A DNA stretch of 24,505 bases from a virus, in the IMG/VR virus record IMGVR_UViG_3300034418_009934, positions 1 through 24,505 of that record; one strand, 5' to 3'. Below, piece after piece: positions 6,308 through 15,874 of this stretch; the stretch's first letter is position 1, and the number at the start of each line of letters is the position of its first letter. The notes below the pieces were generated by a model that saw only the letters and a list, made by a program, of their open reading frames with translations, had not been told where the DNA came from and ran no database searches. A program made the translations under genes and the position numbers.

Positions 6308-8223
6308 TGCCATACGATTTAATAACTGATAATAACGGGGTTAATAGAAATATTAAATATATTAATAGGGATTTTTCTGATTTTAGAGCTAACCTTATTG
6401 AGTTTGCTAAAACTTACTTCCCTAATACTGTTACGGACTTTAGTCCTACCTCTCCTGGGACTATGTTTATCGAAATGGCATCTTATGTGGGTGATGTATT
6501 ATCTTTTTATACTGATAATCAAATCCAAGAAAATTTTATTCAGTATGCTAAACAAGTAAATAATTTATATGATTTAGCCTACATGATGGGATATAAACCC
6601 TCAGTAACTAGCGCTGCTTCTACAGATGTAGAATTTTTCCAAACAGTGCCTGCTGTTTATAATACAACCTTAGGTCAAAATGTCCCTGATTTTAGATATG
6701 CTTTAGTTATAAATGAAAATACAGAATTATCTGGGGGGGAGGGAAATAACTTTATAACCCAAAATAGAGTAGATTTCAGTGAATCTAGCTCTTTAGATCC
6801 TACTATAGTATCAGTATATGAAATTTCGGGTGATCAACCTATTTCATTCTTATTAAAGAAAACCACGAAAGCTATATCAGCCACTATTAATATAACTACA
6901 ATTACTGTAGGAGAACCTGAAAGGTTTGCTACTTATAATTTCTTATTACAACGTCCTTTAGGAATTTTAGATGTTACAGATAGTGATGGAAATGAATGGA
7001 CTGAGGTAGATTATTTGGCCCAAGAAACAGTATTTGAGACCATAAAAAATACTAATCCTTTCCCTAATGATCCTAATACCCAAAATGATGTCTCAGAAGT
7101 AGATAATCTTTTAAGGCTAAAAAAAGTACCCAGAAGATTTACAACTAGATTTCTCAGCAGTAATAATTTAAATAGTGGTTCTGCTACATTACAAATTCAA
7201 TTTGGTGCAGGTAGTGTGGATGATTATGATGAACAAATTATCCCAAACCCCAATAATGTAGGAATAGGTTTACCTTATACTCAAGATAAACTTACTACAG
7301 CTTATTCCCCTTCAAACTTTATGTTTACAAAAACATATGGAGTTGCTCCTTCTAATACTACTCTAACTATAAGATATTTAACAGGGGGAGGAATTGGATC
7401 TAACATTCCCGCTAATACTTTAAATACTGTTAATACTACATCCAACGTATTATTTGCTACGGACAACTTAGATTCTACTTTAGCTCAAACTACTTTTGAC
7501 TCTTTAGCAGTAAATAATCCTAATCCTGCTACTGGCGGGGGGAATGGAGATTCAGTTCAAGATTTAAGGGTGAATTCCTTAGCTAGTTATGCTTCCCAAT
7601 TAAGAAGTGTAACCCAAGAAGATTACCTTATTAGAGCTTTAAGTTTACCTTCTCAGTATGGATCCTTAGCTAAAGCTTATATAGAACCCCAAAAACAAGA
7701 CTCCCTCCTTCCAGGTGAAAAGGCTTCTATATTAGATTTATATGTTTTAGCTTATAATGATGATAAAAAATTAACAAGTACGTCTAATGCTTTAAAACAA
7801 AATTTATCTACATACCTGTCTCAATACAGAATGATAAATGATTCTATTAGAATTAAAGATGCCTTTGTTATAAACATAGGAGTTAACTTCGAAATTGTAG
7901 TATTACCTAACTTTAATAGTAATGAAGTACTTACTCAATGTATATCTAAATTAAAAGAGTACTTTAATATAGATAATATGCAAATTAATCAACCTATATT
8001 AATTAATGAATTATACTTATTGTTAAATTCAATAAAAGGAGTTCAAAATGTTAAAAAAATAGATTTTGCAAATAAAGTAGGAGAAAGTTTAGGTTATTCA
8101 AAGTATGCTTATGATATAAGTGGAGCTACTGCCAATAATGTAGTTTACCCTTCACAAGATCCTTCAATTTTTGAAATTAAATTCCCCAACACTGATATAA
8201 AGGGTAGAGTAGTACCATTATAA
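6307..8223 (+). CDS. 6: baseplate wedge protein gp6 (baseplate J-like)
   Basis: The 638-residue protein is close to the length of T4 gp6 (660) and follows gp25 as in T4. The N terminus has the family signature: YINRDFSDFRANLIEFAKTY (18-37), then FSPTSPGTMFIEMASYVGDV (45-64), a helical dimerisation segment that leads into the J-like core. A central motif, ASQLRSVTQEDYLIRALSLP (about 427-446), is the typical baseplate-J hinge, and a C-terminal domain follows with IDNMQINQPILINELYLLLN. It forms the inner iris ring of the baseplate that opens on infection. Only one of its 18 arginine codons is CGN. Confidence 0.93.
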   Translation: MPYDLITDNNGVNRNIKYINRDFSDFRANLIEFAKTYFPNTVTDFSPTSPGTMFIEMASYVGDVLSFYTDNQIQENFIQYAKQVNNLYDLAYMMGYKPSVTSAASTDVEFFQTVPAVYNTTLGQNVPDFRYALVINENTELSGGEGNNFITQNRVDFSESSSLDPTIVSVYEISGDQPISFLLKKTTKAISATINITTITVGEPERFATYNFLLQRPLGILDVTDSDGNEWTEVDYLAQETVFETIKNTNPFPNDPNTQNDVSEVDNLLRLKKVPRRFTTRFLSSNNLNSGSATLQIQFGAGSVDDYDEQIIPNPNNVGIGLPYTQDKLTTAYSPSNFMFTKTYGVAPSNTTLTIRYLTGGGIGSNIPANTLNTVNTTSNVLFATDNLDSTLAQTTFDSLAVNNPNPATGGGNGDSVQDLRVNSLASYASQLRSVTQEDYLIRALSLPSQYGSLAKAYIEPQKQDSLLPGEKASILDLYVLAYNDDKKLTSTSNALKQNLSTYLSQYRMINDSIRIKDAFVINIGVNFEIVVLPNFNSNEVLTQCISKLKEYFNIDNMQINQPILINELYLLLNSIKGVQNVKKIDFANKVGESLGYSKYAYDISGATANNVVYPSQDPSIFEIKFPNTDIKGRVVPL

Positions 8224-8232
8224 AAATAAATT

Positions 8233-9357
8233 ATGGCAGTATATAAATTATTCCCAGAAAAAGACTCAACAATCTATTCAGAATTCCCCTCTATGAATAC
8301 AGGGTTGGATGAAATATTGGAAGTTTCTACTTTTTATAATTCTATCTCTCCCGAAGTAAGCAGATACTTAATTAAATTTTCTCAAGATGAAATTAATGAT
8401 TTACTAGAAAATAAAGTTGGAGGTAACATATTTCAAGTTAATTTAAGAAATTATATAGCCAATATTACAGGAATTAATGCTAATACCACTCTAGAAGTAT
8501 GGCCCATCTCAGGTTCTTGGAATATGGGTACAGGGAGGTATTCAAATAATCCTATTACTACTAATGGGGTTTCTTGGACTTATAGGTCAAGTGAGGGAGT
8601 AAATGCTTGGCCCACTTCTTATAATACTTATGTAACTGCTTCTTATAGTGGATCTAACACAGGAGGAGGAACATGGTACACAGGTTCTTCTTTAGGATTA
8701 GAATTGACAGCTTCTCAAGTATTAAGTTACTCAAGCGAAAAAGATTTAAATGTTGATGTTACTAATACTATATTAACTTGGTATAGTTCATCTGATAGTA
8801 GGGTAAATAATGAAGGATTTATAATTAAACAAAGCAACAATGATGAATTTATAGCAGATAGAAATAGTGTTACTACTGTAAAATACTTTTCTATAGACAC
8901 CCATACTATATACCCACCGCAACTCGAATTCAAATGGCAGGATTACATATATAACACTGGTTCATCGTCTAATACAATTATTAATACATCCCGAATGATG
9001 GCTACATTAGATAATAATGCCGGTACTTATAGAAGGGATAGTGTTGAAAAAATTAGGATTAATTCTCGACCTCAATTTCCCCAAAGAGTATTCCAAACAA
9101 GTTCGATTTATACTACAAATTATTATCTCCCCACAGCTTCATATTATGCTGTTAAAGACTTAGATACTAATGAATTTGTAATTGATTTTGACACAACTTA
9201 TACTCAAATAAGCGCAGATAGTGAAAGCAGTTACTTTACTCTCTATATGAACGGGTTGGAACCAGAAAGATATTATCAAATTTTAATTAAAACTAATATT
9301 GGTGGTGAAACTTTAGTATTAGATGACAATTATTACTTTAAAGTTATAAATGGCTAA
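8233..9357 (+). CDS. virion protein with DNRLRE/CBM96-like domain
   Basis: Residues about 8-235 look like a DNRLRE (CBM96-like) beta-sandwich domain. DSTIYSEFPSMNTG comes near the start, then RYLIKF, a strand NTTLEVWPISGSWNMGTG, the ITTNGVSW element and DLNVDVTNTILTWYSS. NEGFIIKQS and closing PPQLEFKW complete it. This order is the family's pattern, best known from extracellular and cell-surface proteins. The C-terminal part (236-374) is a separate beta-rich domain ending YYQILIKTNIGGETLVLDDN. Lying between gp6 and the 1207-residue wedge protein, it is probably a peripheral baseplate protein, perhaps carbohydrate-binding. It occupies a place where T4 has no such domain. The family call is from motif reading and not confirmed by a search. 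Confidence 0.68.
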   Translation: MAVYKLFPEKDSTIYSEFPSMNTGLDEILEVSTFYNSISPEVSRYLIKFSQDEINDLLENKVGGNIFQVNLRNYIANITGINANTTLEVWPISGSWNMGTGRYSNNPITTNGVSWTYRSSEGVNAWPTSYNTYVTASYSGSNTGGGTWYTGSSLGLELTASQVLSYSSEKDLNVDVTNTILTWYSSSDSRVNNEGFIIKQSNNDEFIADRNSVTTVKYFSIDTHTIYPPQLEFKWQDYIYNTGSSSNTIINTSRMMATLDNNAGTYRRDSVEKIRINSRPQFPQRVFQTSSIYTTNYYLPTASYYAVKDLDTNEFVIDFDTTYTQISADSESSYFTLYMNGLEPERYYQILIKTNIGGETLVLDDNYYFKVING

Positions 9358-9733
9358 TCATTCTACACATAATTCAGGAAGTGAGCTAAAGTTAAGTAAA
9401 AAACTTTATAATAAATCAGCTTACCTTAATACTATTAATAATTCATTTACTGAGTTACTTCCTGTAGTACCGGTTTCTCCTGTGGATGATGTAAGTGTAG
9501 GAGAATTTTTCCAAATATATGATAATTTATTTTATGAAATTCCTAAAAAAGGAGAAGTAAATTCCCATGAATATTTAATTAAACAAAGTACAGATTATAT
9601 AGGAGCTCAAGATGTTTCTAATGAAATACAAGCTTTATTAGACGAAATAACATTTTTAAGAGAAGAAAATCTTACTTTACAACAAAATATTATAGATCTA
9701 ACAACAGATGATAACACTAACACCACTCAATAA
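9350..9733 (+). CDS. putative baseplate-associated coiled-coil protein (127 aa)
   Basis: No family recognised. The N-terminal half is polar with SAYLNTINNSFTELLPVVPV, the middle has FFQIYDNLFYEIPKKG, and the C terminus (about 88-118) is a coiled coil (EIQALLDEITFLREENLTL). It overlaps the upstream gene by 8 bases and the downstream 1207-codon gene by 26 bases, the longest overlap between well-supported genes in the window. It may be a small partner of the large wedge protein. Function unknown. Confidence 0.72.
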   Translation: MANHSTHNSGSELKLSKKLYNKSAYLNTINNSFTELLPVVPVSPVDDVSVGEFFQIYDNLFYEIPKKGEVNSHEYLIKQSTDYIGAQDVSNEIQALLDEITFLREENLTLQQNIIDLTTDDNTNTTQ

Positions 9734-12700
9734 CCCCGAGGGAGTAACCCAACAAGAATATAATTCTTCCCAAGAGGTACTTATTCCTGTGGTGAATTCT
9801 ACTTCAGAATTTAACCCTGTTACAGATAAAGTAATTTTTTCTGTTGAATCTCCTACTGCTGAGTTGTTAGATAGTAGACAGATTTATAAGTATACTATAA
9901 GAAATTATAAAAATACTTTAAATGAAAATGAAATTTCTTCAGTAGTAGTATATCCTGAAAATGATGCCAAAGAAACAGGGTATGATGAAGGTAATTTTAA
10001 TGTTTATTATAATTTTTATAGAACAGGGCTTAAATCTGATGAATATAAGTTTTTTATTCAAGAAATTTCTCCTAGTAGGACTGAATTAAGGCTTTCTGTA
10101 AATAATGTTTCTAATGAAGAGATTAGTTCTTTAGTACAAGAATTTCAAATCCAATTAGAAGGTATAGATTTTAAAGATTTTTACATACAAGTAAAAGGGA
10201 GATATTATATAGCTAATAATATCTTATTAGATACTACTTCAGTTCCTAATACTATTTTAATAAAATTATATGAACCTTTACCAACCTCAATTACTAGAAA
10301 TACTCAATTACAAGTAGTATTTGAAGTAGCTGAGACTGTAGGATTTAATATAAACTTTCCCCCTATTCCTATTAGGATAGAAGAGGATATAGAATATATA
10401 AAAGGTCCCAACTTTAGCTACCAATTATCAGATCAAGTAAATAATTCAACTTTAGAGCAAGATTATAATTCTTTAATCAATAATAATCAATTAACTTCTT
10501 CTTATAATGAGTTAGAAAATATTTTAAATCAAAAAGGAATTAAAGTTAATATAGATTATTCTAATTTTGATAACTTTATTCAATTTAGTTCTGCTGAACA
10601 AAGATTAAGGAATTTTTATTATAAAGTAGGGCAAATAGAAGAATATAATACTAATATAGCCCTTATAAATTCTATTACAGGTTCTACCTCATCCTCTTTA
10701 CAAACATCTTCTAGTAGGACTACATATGAAGCCCAAATAACAGATATAATAAAGAATTTTGATGGATATGAAAATTATCTCTACTACACCTCAGGAGCTT
10801 TGGCTTATCCTAAATCAAATTCTACTCAACCTTATACTTTACAATCTACAGGAAGTAGTGAAGTATTAACTTGGTTAGGAAGTACAAGTGAAACTTCTAG
10901 TAATTATGGGGGTAGATTACTTACAGCATCTTTTTATGATGATGAAAATCAAGATAACTTATTAAATACTATTCCTAATTACTTAAGAGAAGATCCTGCT
11001 AATGCAGGTTATGAACTTTTCTTAAATATGATAGGTCAACATTTTGATATAATTTATTCATATATTAATACTATAACAGAAAAATATAATGCTGATAATA
11101 GGTTAGATTATGGTATATCAAAAGATTTAGTTGCTGATGCACTAAGAGGAGCAGGATTAAAATTATACCAAAACAACTTTTCTTCAGATAATTTATATTC
11201 AGCATTATTAGGGATAAATGCAGAAGGAAATTTATTACCCCCTACAGGATCAGAAGTAATTGAAACTTATGTTACTGCTTCTAATAGTGCAATTCCTTTA
11301 GAAAATATAAATAAAGAAACTTATAAACGTTTATATCATAATTTACCCTATATTTTAAAGAAAAAAGGTACCGTTGAAGGTTTAAGAGCTTTAATTAACT
11401 GTTTTGGTATCCCCGATACTATTTTAAAAATTTCTGAATTTGGGGGGAAAGATAAAGATAACTCAAATGATTGGGATTATTTCCAAAACAAATTTAATTA
11501 TGCTGCTTACATTAGTAGTTCATCGCCTAATAGTAATGTAGAAATAAACTGGAATGTAAATAATAATTGGAATAGTTATGGTGATAATCCTGAATCTATA
11601 TTTTTTAGGTTTAAATTAGAAGATACTCTCCCCTCAGAAAATAAGTATAGTATAGTTTCTTATAACGAAGGAGCAGGCCTATTTTATCTAACTTTAGACT
11701 ATACTGGATCTGGTTATAGTAGTGGGTCCTACCCAGGTTCAATTCCTTCTGCTTCTAAGGATTATGCTACTTTATCTTTATGGAATAACACTACTAAACT
11801 TACTAGTATTGATGCTCCTTTTTATGATGGGAATTGGTGGGGAGTTCATGTTGCTAGAGAAGGAGTATTTACAAATGCAGAAGTGGTTTTAAGAGCTGCT
11901 AATTCTATATATAATGGGAATGATGGGTTTAAAATAGGATATGCTACTAGTAGTATTATTATAGATGATTTCCAATCATGGATTAATCCATTTTTTGCTA
12001 AAATTAATTTTTTCTATGATAGTAATATTAGTGTTCCCTTAGGGGGAAATAACTATTATGGGTTAACTGGATCCCTTCAAGAAATAAGATTTTATAATGT
12101 AACTCAAAGTGAAGCTACATTCCATGATTATGTAATGAATCCTTATTCTATTGAAGGCATCAATTATTCATCATCTGCAGATAATCTTATATTTAGAGCT
12201 CCCTTAGGAAGTGATTTAAATACCTCTACAGGTACTTTGGTTTCAATTCATCCCAAAATAACAGGTTCATATGTTACTAATTCATTTAATAGTAATAGTA
12301 ACTATACTGTTAATTCTGGTGTGGTTTTTTATCCCCAAACCGAAACTATTTATTATGATCAACCTGCAGTAGGTATTAAAAATCGTATTTCTGAAAAGAT
12401 TAGGACCCAAGAGTTAAGTTTACCTTCAACTGGTGATACTTTATCTCCTTATAGAAGCATTCAACAAAACTACCCCCAAAGCAGTAGTGCCTATACCAAA
12501 GATATTAATTATGTTGAAGTAGCACTTTCACCCCAAAACGAAATTAATGATGACATTAATGCTAGTTTAGGATACTTTAATATAGGGGATTATATTGGAG
12601 ACCCCCGCCAATTCACATCAGCATCTACTTCATATCCTGATTTGGATAGATTACGAGATTCTTACTTTGAGAAATATTATAAAAATTATAATTGGAAAGA

Positions 12701-13331
12701 TTATATAAGACTTATTAAATATTTTGATAATTCTTTATTTAAAATGGTACAAGATTTTGTACCTGCAAATTCAGGGTTAGCTACGGGAGTTGTAATTAAA
12801 CAACACTTATTAGAAAGAAATAGACAACGCCCCGCACAAGTTGAATTTTCTCAATATGATTATAGTTCTTCTATAGAATCTGGGTTTATAAGTGGGGGAA
12901 CTGGGGGTACGTTTAGTGAATTAAATGTATTAGGCAATAATCCTGAAGGTCAATCCCAGGGTTATACTAATAAATTGGCTCCTTTTGTTACCCAAAGTTG
13001 GACATATGATGTAGATACTCAATTTGGACCTCAAATATTAACTCAATCTACTCAAGATGAATTTTATAATGGGGAATTTAGCGGTAGTAATTTTATAGCT
13101 ACTACAGGGGAATTAAATGATGAAAATACTTCTAAAAAACCATCTGTTATAGAAATTAATTATGATATTATATTTTTTACTAGTAGTGTAACCCCTTTAT
13201 CTCCTTTTACTAATCCTTCATCAGCACCCAATCAAGGTGAAATATATTTATGGTATGATACTGGAAGTTATGTTAATCCGGGACAAGGAAATCCTACTAG
13301 TGAAACTCAATTATCATCTTTAGGGGGATAA
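9708..13331 (+). CDS. large baseplate wedge/tail protein, gp7/gpI-like with LamG-type insert
   Basis: The 1207-residue protein sits in the T4 gene 7 position (T4 gp7 is 1032 residues). Residues 1-310 are beta-rich repeats. Residues about 420-580 resemble the gpI/gp7 wedge core: LREDPANAGYELFLNMIGQH, then RLYHNLPYILKKKGTVEGLR and ALINCFGIPDTILKISEFGG. A lectin-like LamG/concanavalin-type domain follows at about 605-815 (SIVSYNEGAGLFYLTLDY, then LTGSLQEIRFYN). A second conserved helical block is at about 980-1040 (YFDNSLFKMVQDFVPANSG, IKQHLLERNRQRP). No later in-frame methionine occurs for several hundred codons, so ATG 9708 is chosen despite the overlap. It probably bridges gp6/gp25 to the peripheral baseplate, with the lectin-like insert exposed. 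Confidence 0.72.
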   Translation: MITLTPLNNPEGVTQQEYNSSQEVLIPVVNSTSEFNPVTDKVIFSVESPTAELLDSRQIYKYTIRNYKNTLNENEISSVVVYPENDAKETGYDEGNFNVYYNFYRTGLKSDEYKFFIQEISPSRTELRLSVNNVSNEEISSLVQEFQIQLEGIDFKDFYIQVKGRYYIANNILLDTTSVPNTILIKLYEPLPTSITRNTQLQVVFEVAETVGFNINFPPIPIRIEEDIEYIKGPNFSYQLSDQVNNSTLEQDYNSLINNNQLTSSYNELENILNQKGIKVNIDYSNFDNFIQFSSAEQRLRNFYYKVGQIEEYNTNIALINSITGSTSSSLQTSSSRTTYEAQITDIIKNFDGYENYLYYTSGALAYPKSNSTQPYTLQSTGSSEVLTWLGSTSETSSNYGGRLLTASFYDDENQDNLLNTIPNYLREDPANAGYELFLNMIGQHFDIIYSYINTITEKYNADNRLDYGISKDLVADALRGAGLKLYQNNFSSDNLYSALLGINAEGNLLPPTGSEVIETYVTASNSAIPLENINKETYKRLYHNLPYILKKKGTVEGLRALINCFGIPDTILKISEFGGKDKDNSNDWDYFQNKFNYAAYISSSSPNSNVEINWNVNNNWNSYGDNPESIFFRFKLEDTLPSENKYSIVSYNEGAGLFYLTLDYTGSGYSSGSYPGSIPSASKDYATLSLWNNTTKLTSIDAPFYDGNWWGVHVAREGVFTNAEVVLRAANSIYNGNDGFKIGYATSSIIIDDFQSWINPFFAKINFFYDSNISVPLGGNNYYGLTGSLQEIRFYNVTQSEATFHDYVMNPYSIEGINYSSSADNLIFRAPLGSDLNTSTGTLVSIHPKITGSYVTNSFNSNSNYTVNSGVVFYPQTETIYYDQPAVGIKNRISEKIRTQELSLPSTGDTLSPYRSIQQNYPQSSSAYTKDINYVEVALSPQNEINDDINASLGYFNIGDYIGDPRQFTSASTSYPDLDRLRDSYFEKYYKNYNWKDYIRLIKYFDNSLFKMVQDFVPANSGLATGVVIKQHLLERNRQRPAQVEFSQYDYSSSIESGFISGGTGGTFSELNVLGNNPEGQSQGYTNKLAPFVTQSWTYDVDTQFGPQILTQSTQDEFYNGEFSGSNFIATTGELNDENTSKKPSVIEINYDIIFFTSSVTPLSPFTNPSSAPNQGEIYLWYDTGSYVNPGQGNPTSETQLSSLGG

Positions 13332-13346
13332 AAAATAAAATAAAAA

Positions 13347-14366
13347 ATGGCAGCAGCACCACCAGATAATCCAAATTATGGTCAAGTCTTTACTAAAGGG
13401 GTAAAATATATAAAAATCCACAAATTAGACAAGGACGGGGAGAACTATGGACCCCAATTAGCTTCTGCCGATAAAATTAAAATAAATTATAATGATATTG
13501 GATCCGTCCAGTATGATATATTAACTACCCAACAACAAGGGGATTATTACTTAATGGGAATTATTCCCCAAGAAAATACTTCTTCTTTAAATAATGTTAA
13601 AGATTGGGGTGTTAATTTAGTAAAATCTCCTCTTTCTGAGACTATGAACCCTTTTGATGTTGTTGTTTTTAACAATGATAATCAAGGTATAATGACAGTA
13701 GTAGGAGGAAATGGGGGAGGATATTATAATACTATTAGTGGGTTATATTCATTTAATTTGGGTAATGTTCCTCTTTCTGTTACTTCTAGTATATCTGTAA
13801 CTTCAGTAGTAGGTTCTCCAATTTATATTTCTGTTTTGATTCCTTCTTCTAGTGTTGATGCTTGGGTAGAAGGTCTTCCTCCTAACTTATGGGAAGTATA
13901 TGGGGTACAAGCTTTAAATGCTATACCTATAAGTGGGGGAGGTGGGGTGTATACTGTAGAAAGTAGTTTAAATGATAATTTTGGGGGAGATTTTTATATA
14001 GGAGGAGTTAATTTAGCCTTTTCGGGCAATTCATTTACTCTTATGTATGTCTACGAAGAGATAAATCAAGGCCAATTACCCTTTGATTCCTCTGATGAAG
14101 GATTGTTGAATATATATCCCGAAGTTAATAATTTTGCCTATTCCGATTATAATGCTATATTAGGAAATGCTACTATTCCTCAATTTTCAACAGTTTATCA
14201 AGATGTAGACTATGCTAGTAATGGATTTATTCCTATTAATTTTGATTTAATTACTAGCGGATCAGCAAGAAAAGCCCAAATTCAAGATTCAAATTATACT
14301 CAAGCAGGATGGACTAATGGTAGGTATAATGGAAGTAAAAATAGTTCAACAGATTTTAATCAGTAA
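13347..14366 (+). CDS. putative virion protein (339 aa)
   Basis: A beta-rich protein of unknown family. The N-terminal third (VKYIKIHKLDKDGENYG, then YYLMGIIP) looks like a small globular domain. The middle is glycine-rich beta (GGNGGGYYNT, PISGGGGVYTVESSL). The C-terminal 80 residues (YNAILGNATIPQFSTVYQDV and a Ser/Asn-rich end) have the low-complexity, aromatic-spaced look common in tail proteins. Leader AAAAATAAAATAAAAA-ATG. It lies between the gp7-like and fibre genes, so a peripheral baseplate or tail role is inferred. Confidence 0.72.
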   Translation: MAAAPPDNPNYGQVFTKGVKYIKIHKLDKDGENYGPQLASADKIKINYNDIGSVQYDILTTQQQGDYYLMGIIPQENTSSLNNVKDWGVNLVKSPLSETMNPFDVVVFNNDNQGIMTVVGGNGGGYYNTISGLYSFNLGNVPLSVTSSISVTSVVGSPIYISVLIPSSSVDAWVEGLPPNLWEVYGVQALNAIPISGGGGVYTVESSLNDNFGGDFYIGGVNLAFSGNSFTLMYVYEEINQGQLPFDSSDEGLLNIYPEVNNFAYSDYNAILGNATIPQFSTVYQDVDYASNGFIPINFDLITSGSARKAQIQDSNYTQAGWTNGRYNGSKNSSTDFNQ

Positions 14367-14371
14367 TAAAA

Positions 14372-15838
14372 ATGCCAACAGCACCATCAACAACTCCCCA
14401 ACAAATTCAAGTAAATGTTACTCTTGAACAGGAACAATTAAATAATTTTTTAGGACCTGTAAATGGAGCTTTGGGGGGTTTACCTGTAGCCGAAAGGAAC
14501 CAGGATTATTTTCTTATTTATGAAGGAGCAGGTGGAACAGGTCCTGAAATTATAGATGAAACTGCTATTTTTATCACATATCTAGTAGATTCTAAAGGAA
14601 ATGTTAGTAAACCTTCTGAAGATTATGACTCATTATATAATTTAATTCAAAATTTTGAAGTTGGAAAAAATGTTATTATTAGAAATGACATAGCCTCAGC
14701 TATTAATAACCAAATTGGAGGAAAACAAAAAATTACAGGTATAGGAAGACAATTACCTTTATTATATTCTCAAACAGGATCAAGTGCAGGAGCAAATGTA
14801 GATTTTTTAGACTTTAATAATTTAACAAATCAAGAGGGTACACCCCGTATGGAAGGATGGTTAAATAGAGGAATTTATGATCCTACCGATAATAATTTTA
14901 ATACTGTAACAAATTATAATAACCCTCCAATTTCTTCTCCCAATCCAATTGTCGCTAATTTCGATCCGGTAGCGGGTACTTATACTGTTATTTCATCTGG
15001 GGTTGGGGATATTCAATCTGTTTTTTTTCAAGTAACTGTAGGATTTAGGATTGCAGCTGCTGCAGGGGTTCAAAATAGAAATGCTTCTATAAGAATAAAA
15101 AGAGATTCTACTGTAATAGGAGAAAAAGAATATACCATACCAGGAAATAATACTTCTCAAGCTCAAACTTATAATTTTGAATCAGACCCCCTGACCGTGG
15201 GACAATTATCTCCATTTTTTACTTCAGGAAATCCTGTCTATACTGTTGAAATTCAATTTGATGATGCTAATGATTGTACAGCGGATTTTATCAATTTTAA
15301 AATTATAAACCAATCTCCTCAACCCTCAAATCCTATAGTATCTCCTAATTATTGGGAAAATAATTCGGGCAATAATTTATGGATAACTGCTTCCTCTAAT
15401 TTATCTATAAATTACGGAAATGTTCAAAACTCACAAAATGTTTTAGATTCAATTGAAAGTGGTTTTAATTTCTCACCAGTTATAACTCCTTTTACTCCCC
15501 AACCAGGAGATAGAATTAGATTTGAATATAATAAATCAACTGATTATACAATTTACGAAGTAATAGAACCAAGTGGAGCTGTTGATGGTTTATTAAAACT
15601 AAGATTAAATACTTTAATTCCTAGTGGAGTTAATTTAAATAACTTTATAATTCATAGAGTAGATTCAACTGATCCTGTTTATGTAATAATAAATGTTCCC
15701 AAACAAAATTTAGTTTCAAATTCGAATCAATTTAAAGGGGTTTTACTTCCCGAATACCCAACTAAAGAATTAAAAAATAATTTAGATAATATTCTTTTAA
15801 ATTTAAAAGAAAAAGGAATATTACCTAATGAAAATTAA
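14372..15838 (+). CDS. putative virion protein (488 aa)
   Basis: I do not recognise the family. The N-terminal 140 residues form a helical/beta domain (VNVTLEQEQLNNFLGPVNGA, then DSLYNLIQNFEVGKNVIIRN). A beta-sandwich region at about 175-310 contains IKRDSTVIGEKEYTIPGNNT and VYTVEIQFDDA, resembling the jelly-roll or Ig-like modules of tail proteins. The C terminus is a beta domain with a final helix (TKELKNNLDNILLNLKEKG). Five bases separate it from the previous gene. It ends 36 bases before the next gene, a gap holding two copies of the ATATTTATAA motif. Confidence 0.72.
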   Translation: MPTAPSTTPQQIQVNVTLEQEQLNNFLGPVNGALGGLPVAERNQDYFLIYEGAGGTGPEIIDETAIFITYLVDSKGNVSKPSEDYDSLYNLIQNFEVGKNVIIRNDIASAINNQIGGKQKITGIGRQLPLLYSQTGSSAGANVDFLDFNNLTNQEGTPRMEGWLNRGIYDPTDNNFNTVTNYNNPPISSPNPIVANFDPVAGTYTVISSGVGDIQSVFFQVTVGFRIAAAAGVQNRNASIRIKRDSTVIGEKEYTIPGNNTSQAQTYNFESDPLTVGQLSPFFTSGNPVYTVEIQFDDANDCTADFINFKIINQSPQPSNPIVSPNYWENNSGNNLWITASSNLSINYGNVQNSQNVLDSIESGFNFSPVITPFTPQPGDRIRFEYNKSTDYTIYEVIEPSGAVDGLLKLRLNTLIPSGVNLNNFIIHRVDSTDPVYVIINVPKQNLVSNSNQFKGVLLPEYPTKELKNNLDNILLNLKEKGILPNEN

Positions 15839-15846
15839 AAATAACA

Positions 15847-15873
15847 ATATTTATAAGCACATATTTATAAACA
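15847..15873 (+). promoter_or_regulatory. tandem pair of ATATTTATAA-type motifs
   Basis: ATATTTATAAGCA (15847-15859) and ATATTTATAAACA (15861-15873) lie 14 bases apart in the 36-base gap, with the second one base before the ATG at 15875. This is one of only a few true gaps in the virion block, and the motif fills most of it, so a control function is likely. The 14-base spacing is about 1.3 helical turns. It is the strongest single case for this motif. Confidence 0.45.
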
Positions 15874-15874
15874 A

